From the NCBI GenBank assembly GCA_025924435.1, contig JAICIL010000191.1:1-8739 (forward strand): a DNA stretch of 8,739 bases, written 5' to 3'. The DNA comes from Chloroflexia bacterium (GTDB lineage Bacteria > Chloroflexota > Chloroflexia > Thermomicrobiales > JALYUS01). The translations under genes were made by a program, and so were the position numbers. Of this stretch, positions 6,187-8,739 are shown in pieces (position 1 is the first letter of the stretch; every line of letters begins with the position of its first letter). A model generated the notes under the pieces. The model saw only the letters and a list, made by a program, of their open reading frames with translations, had not been told where the DNA came from and made no database searches.

Positions 6187-7194
6187 TTACCCCGCCGTCA
6201 TCGCGGCGACTTCGTCGCGGATGTCCTGGAAGGCGGCGGTGCTCAGATAGCGCTCGCCAGTGTCCGGCAGGACGACGACGATCAGTTTGCCCGCGTTCTC
6301 CGGCCGCGCCGCGACCTGCACCGCGCCCGCCGCCGCCGCGCCGCAGGAGATGCCGACGAGCAGCCCCTCCTCGCGGATGATCCGGCGCATCATCTCCATC
6401 GCCTCGTCGCTGGAGACGTGCAGCACCTCATCGAGCTGATCAACGGCCAGCACCTCGGGGATGAAGTTCGCGCCAAGGCCCTGAATCTTGTGCCCGGCCG
6501 GTTTAAGCGGTTCGCCCGCCCGTTGCTGCTCGATGATCGGCGACTCGGTCGGCTCGACCGCGACGATCTTGAGGCCCGGCTTCATCGGCTTCAGCACCTC
6601 CGCGACGCCCGTCAGCGTGCCGCCCGTGCCGATGCCGCCGACGATAATATCCACCGCGCCATCGGTATCCTCCCAAATCTCGACCGCCGTTGTCTCGCGG
6701 TGGATCTTCGGGTTCGCGGGGTTCGTGAACTGCTGCGGCATCCAGGCGTTCTCGTGCTCCGCGACGATCTGCTCCGCCCGCGCCACCGCCCCGGTCATCC
6801 CCTGCGCCGCCGGGGTGAGGACCAGTTCCGCGCCGTACGCCCGCAGGAGCATCCGCCGTTCGAGGCTCATGCTGTCCGGCATCGTCAGGATCAAGTGATA
6901 GCCGCGCGCCGCCGCCGCCCACGCGAGGCCGATGCCCGTGTTGCCGCTCGTCGGCTCGACGATCAGGGTATCCTTGTTGACGATGCCGCGCTCCTCCGCG
7001 TCCGCCAGCATGCTGACGGCGATGCGATCCTTGACGGAGAAGCCGGGCGTGAGCGCCTCCAATTTCGCCACCACCCGCCCCGGCAGCCCGGCGGCGACCT
7101 TGTTCAGTTGGACGAGCGGCGTGTTGCCGATCAATTCCCAGGCATCCTTGGCGATCTTCGGGCGGACGCGGCGGTTGAGCGTGGTCTGCGCCAT
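6187..7194 (-). CDS. cysK: Cysteine synthase A (O-acetylserine sulfhydrylase, PLP-dependent)
   Basis: This cytoplasmic enzyme makes L-cysteine and acetate from O-acetyl-L-serine and sulfide, the last step of sulfate assimilation. The 335 residues start at ATG 7194, nine nt after AGAAGGAG. PLP-binding Lys55 is in SVKDR. The substrate loop is [12 protein letters not shown] (80-91). The phosphate-binding glycine loop is [11 protein letters not shown] (186-196). Ser283 in GISCGAA contacts the pyridine nitrogen. [11 protein letters not shown] and the C-terminal [10 protein letters not shown] are typical of CysK rather than of cystathionine beta-synthase, and there is no C-terminal CBS domain. Length is close to the usual 310-325, with about 15 extra N-terminal residues. 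Minor departures are Cys284 where Ser is common and Asn243 in GANFIP where Gly is common. It has its own promoter and a palindromic candidate operator, and is bracketed by two related repeat elements in inverted orientation. Confidence 0.96.
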   Translation of the reverse strand: MAQTTLNRRVRPKIAKDAWELIGNTPLVQLNKVAAGLPGRVVAKLEALTPGFSVKDRIAVSMLADAEERGIVNKDTLIVEPTSGNTGIGLAWAAAARGYHLILTMPDSMSLERRMLLRAYGAELVLTPAAQGMTGAVARAEQIVAEHENAWMPQQFTNPANPKIHRETTAVEIWEDTDGAVDIIVGGIGTGGTLTGVAEVLKPMKPGLKIVAVEPTESPIIEQQRAGEPLKPAGHKIQGLGANFIPEVLAVDQLDEVLHVSSDEAMEMMRRIIREEGLLVGISCGAAAAGAVQVAARPENAGKLIVVVLPDTGERYLSTAAFQDIRDEVAAMTAG

Positions 7195-7250
7195 GGTGCA
7201 CGACTCCTTCTGCGGTATGCTTGCGGCGCCGGGAGGTTCCGGCCTCTGTC

Positions 7251-7271
7251 GGATGCGTATTCATCGCATCC
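7251..7271. promoter_or_regulatory. Perfect palindrome over the cysK -10 region (candidate operator)
   Basis: GGATGCG (7251-7257) and CGCATCC (7265-7271) are exact inverted repeats separated by 7 bp, with half-site centres 14 bp apart. The site covers the predicted -10 box and start site of cysK, where a dimeric repressor would block polymerase. If transcribed it could instead form an RNA hairpin at the 5' end. The regulator is unknown; none is encoded in this window. Confidence 0.45.
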
Positions 7272-7288
7272 GGGCGCGGCTTTGTCAA
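7259..7288 (-). promoter_or_regulatory. Predicted sigma-70 promoter of cysK
   Basis: On the minus strand a perfect -35 box TTGACA (7288-7283) is followed after 17-18 bp by GATGAA or ATGAAT as a weak -10 (about 7265-7259). Transcription would begin near 7252, giving a leader of roughly 58 nt with AGAAGGAG just before the ATG. The -10 matches only about three of six consensus bases, suggesting that it is weak or activator-dependent. Confidence 0.55.
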
Positions 7289-7305
7289 GAATATGGGGGA
7301 GGAAA

Positions 7306-7440
7306 CCTCACCCCCCGGCCCCCTCTCCATCGTAATGGAGAGGGGAGCGAGCCGCCGAGAGATCAGGGCGCGATGGCGGAAGGCTCGCATCTTTGCGATG
7401 CGTCACTCCCTTCCTTTTAGGGAAGGGTCCGGGGGGTAGG
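7306..7440. repeat. Palindromic intergenic element B (cloverleaf-type, related to element A)
   Basis: The terminal inverted repeats are CCTCACCCCCCGG (7306-7318) and CCGGGGGGTAGG (7429-7440). The internal stems are a perfect 11-bp hairpin with CGTA loop (7320-7330 with 7335-7345), a central 7-bp stem GCGAGCC/GGCTCGC (7347-7353 with 7382-7388), and CCCTTCC/GGAAGGG (7408-7414 with 7421-7427). CGCATC/GATGCG (7386-7391 with 7397-7402) offers an alternative to the central stem. Bases 7303-7328 are the exact reverse complement of 6163-6188 in element A. The interior is otherwise different, so the two are diverged or shuffled members of one family. The right end coincides with the likely start codon of the phosphofructokinase gene. 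Confidence 0.78.
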
Positions 7441-8634
7441 TTGAAGAATCTCCTCGTTTTCCAGTCCGGTGGGGTGACGGCGGTCATCAACGCGAGCATG
7501 GTCGGCGTCGTGCGCGCGGGGATGGCGCATGGCGAAGTCGGGGAGATCATCGGGGCGCGGGCGGGGATTCGCGGGCTGCTCGACGGCGATTTGATTGATC
7601 TGCGCCGCCAGTCCGCCGCGACGCTCGCCCGCGTGCGGAAAACACCCTCCGCCGCGCTCGGCAGCACGCGCCACAAGCCGACGGACGACGACATCGCTCG
7701 CGCCCTCGCCGCGCTCCGGCGGCTGAATGTCGGCTATGTCTGCCCGATCGGCGGCAACGACTCGGCGGACACGGCGCACCGCCTGCACGTGGCGGCGCGC
7801 GCGGCGGGGCTGGGCATCAATTTCGTCACCGTGCCGAAGACGATTGACAATGACCTGCCGCACACGGACCACACGCCGGGCTACTCCTCCGTCGCGCGGG
7901 CGGTGGCGCGGATGGCGCGCGAGACGGCGTACGACACCGAGGCGCTGCCGCTCTTCCCCGTCAAACTGCTCGAAGTGATGGGGCGGGACGCGGGCTGGGT
8001 CGCCGCCGCCACCGCCCTCGCGCAAGAAGGGCCGGACGACGCCCCGCACCTCATCTATCTTCCCGAACGCCCGCCGACCGCGGCGCAGATGCTCGATGAG
8101 ATCGCGGCGATCGTGCGGCGCGTCGGCTGGTGCGTCGCGGTCGTGCCGGAGACGCTGCGCGACCCGGACGGCGCGCCGATTGGCGGGGCGGGCACGTACG
8201 TTGACCCCTTCGGCCACGCCTACGCCGCCAGCCCGGTCGCCGCACTCGCCGCCGCGCTCGAACGGGAGCGGGACCTGCGCGCCCGCTTCGACAAACCGGG
8301 CACGCTCGCCCGCATGATGCCCGCCGCCCTGGATTTGGACGAGGCGGAGGCGTGCGGCCGGGAGGCGGTGCGCCGCGCCGTCGCGGGGGAGAGCGACGGG
8401 ATGGTGACCATCGAACGCCTCTCCGACACGCCGTACGCCGTGCGCTACGGCGTCACCCCGCTCAGCGGCGTCGCCAACACCGTCCGTCCTCTGCCGGACG
8501 ACTTCATCGCGCCCGATGGCCGGGGCGTCACCGACGCCTTCCGCCGCTACGCGCTGCCCCTGCTCGGCCCCGATCCCTTCCCACCCTTCGGACGGCTGGA
8601 ACGAAAGCCGGTCGTGCCCGCCGCGGAACGGTAG
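7441..8634 (+). CDS. pfp: 6-phosphofructokinase, probably pyrophosphate-dependent type
   Basis: This enzyme phosphorylates fructose 6-phosphate to fructose 1,6-bisphosphate in glycolysis; PPi-using members are reversible. TTG 7441 is chosen because the family N-terminus then reads MKNLLVFQSGGVTAVINAS. An earlier in-frame TTG at 7393 would add 16 residues encoded by repeat element B. The product has 397 residues. The phosphoryl-donor loop is IGGNDSADTA (Asp107 at the position that is Gly in ATP enzymes). PKTIDND (132-138) has Lys133, and this Asp plus Lys pair is the known signature of PPi use. Asp136 is the catalytic base. MGRDAG (180-185), LPERP (Glu209) and KPGTLARMM complete the sugar-phosphate site. 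Asn106 replaces the Asp of the usual GGD motif, which I recall as common in one bacterial subgroup (GGND). There is no perfect Shine-Dalgarno; the G-rich repeat end lies directly upstream. The gene diverges from cysK and stands alone. Confidence 0.93.
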   Translation: MKNLLVFQSGGVTAVINASMVGVVRAGMAHGEVGEIIGARAGIRGLLDGDLIDLRRQSAATLARVRKTPSAALGSTRHKPTDDDIARALAALRRLNVGYVCPIGGNDSADTAHRLHVAARAAGLGINFVTVPKTIDNDLPHTDHTPGYSSVARAVARMARETAYDTEALPLFPVKLLEVMGRDAGWVAAATALAQEGPDDAPHLIYLPERPPTAAQMLDEIAAIVRRVGWCVAVVPETLRDPDGAPIGGAGTYVDPFGHAYAASPVAALAAALERERDLRARFDKPGTLARMMPAALDLDEAEACGREAVRRAVAGESDGMVTIERLSDTPYAVRYGVTPLSGVANTVRPLPDDFIAPDGRGVTDAFRRYALPLLGPDPFPPFGRLERKPVVPAAER

Positions 8635-8643
8635 CGCGCGGGG

Positions 8644-8673
8644 TTGACCAATCCGGCAAGCGCTCCCTACACT
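8644..8673 (+). promoter_or_regulatory. Predicted sigma-70 promoter for the gene at the right edge
   Basis: TTGACC (8644-8649) and TACACT (8668-8673) are 18 bp apart, matching five and four of six consensus bases. It starts 10 bp past the phosphofructokinase stop and would give a leader of about 50 nt before the ATG at 8730. Confidence 0.5.
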
Positions 8674-8729
8674 CCGGGGACGGAGCGACTATCGGGCGCG
8701 GTGCGCCGCTATGACAGGAGCACCCGACC

Positions 8730-8739
8730 ATGACGCACA
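8730..8739 (+). CDS. Start of an unidentified gene, cut by window edge
   Basis: ATG at 8730 follows AGGAG (8716-8720) by 9 nt and a plausible promoter at 8644-8673. Only Met-Thr-His can be read, so nothing can be said of function. An alternative ATG at 8711 in another frame is also open to the edge but lies before the AGGAG. Confidence 0.4.

Noticed and set aside
6418..7335. Plus-strand open frame opposite cysK
   Set aside because: It is Arg-rich shadow sequence; the minus strand carries complete PLP-enzyme motifs.
1..8739. CRISPR array, prophage, IS transposase or toxin-antitoxin pair
   Set aside because: No regularly spaced direct repeats, transposase or integrase motifs, or small paired genes were seen on either strand.

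Overview
The window is a compact, high-GC stretch of bacterial chromosome, most likely from a Chloroflexota-type organism (Thermomicrobia or a relative). That placement is an inference from four things: GC-rich codon use; a caa3-type cox cluster in the order coxB-coxA-coxC; a pyrophosphate-type phosphofructokinase; and C-rich/G-rich palindromic intergenic repeats. No rRNA, tRNA or marker gene is present to confirm it.

Positions 1-4242 (minus strand) hold a terminal oxidase operon. It is read from a structured leader near 4160-4039 through coxB (CuA subunit II, a lipoprotein with a fused cytochrome c domain), coxA (subunit I with two extra C-terminal helices) and coxC (five-helix subunit III). 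It ends in a small multi-helix membrane protein cut by the window edge. Spacings are 18 nt (coxB-coxA), a 4-nt ATGA overlap (coxA-coxC) and 20 nt (coxC-last gene), so these genes are almost certainly co-transcribed. CoxA keeps all metal ligands but has Asp for the D-channel gate Glu and Gln for the K-channel Lys.

Positions 4243-5103 (minus) encode a YfdC-like formate/nitrite-transporter-family channel. A 222-bp divergent spacer separates it from a plus-strand gene (5326-5994) for a CBS-pair plus PRC-barrel protein. A minus-strand cysteine synthase gene (6187-7194) converges on that gene. A plus-strand phosphofructokinase (7441-8634) diverges from cysK. At the right edge a promoter-like sequence and ribosome-binding site precede the first codons of another gene.

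The most unusual feature is a pair of intergenic palindromic elements, 6005-6185 and 7306-7440, flanking cysK. They share a perfect 26-nt sequence in inverted orientation. They also share one architecture: terminal inverted repeats enclosing three hairpins, so each can fold into a cloverleaf. One abuts the cysK stop codon. The other ends exactly at the probable TTG start of the phosphofructokinase. The cysK promoter region also contains a perfect 7-7-7 palindrome that looks like a repressor operator.

Functionally the window combines aerobic respiration (cox), anion transport (FNT family), sulfur assimilation (cysK), glycolysis (phosphofructokinase) and a possible nucleotide-sensing protein. 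Only the cox genes clearly act as one unit.
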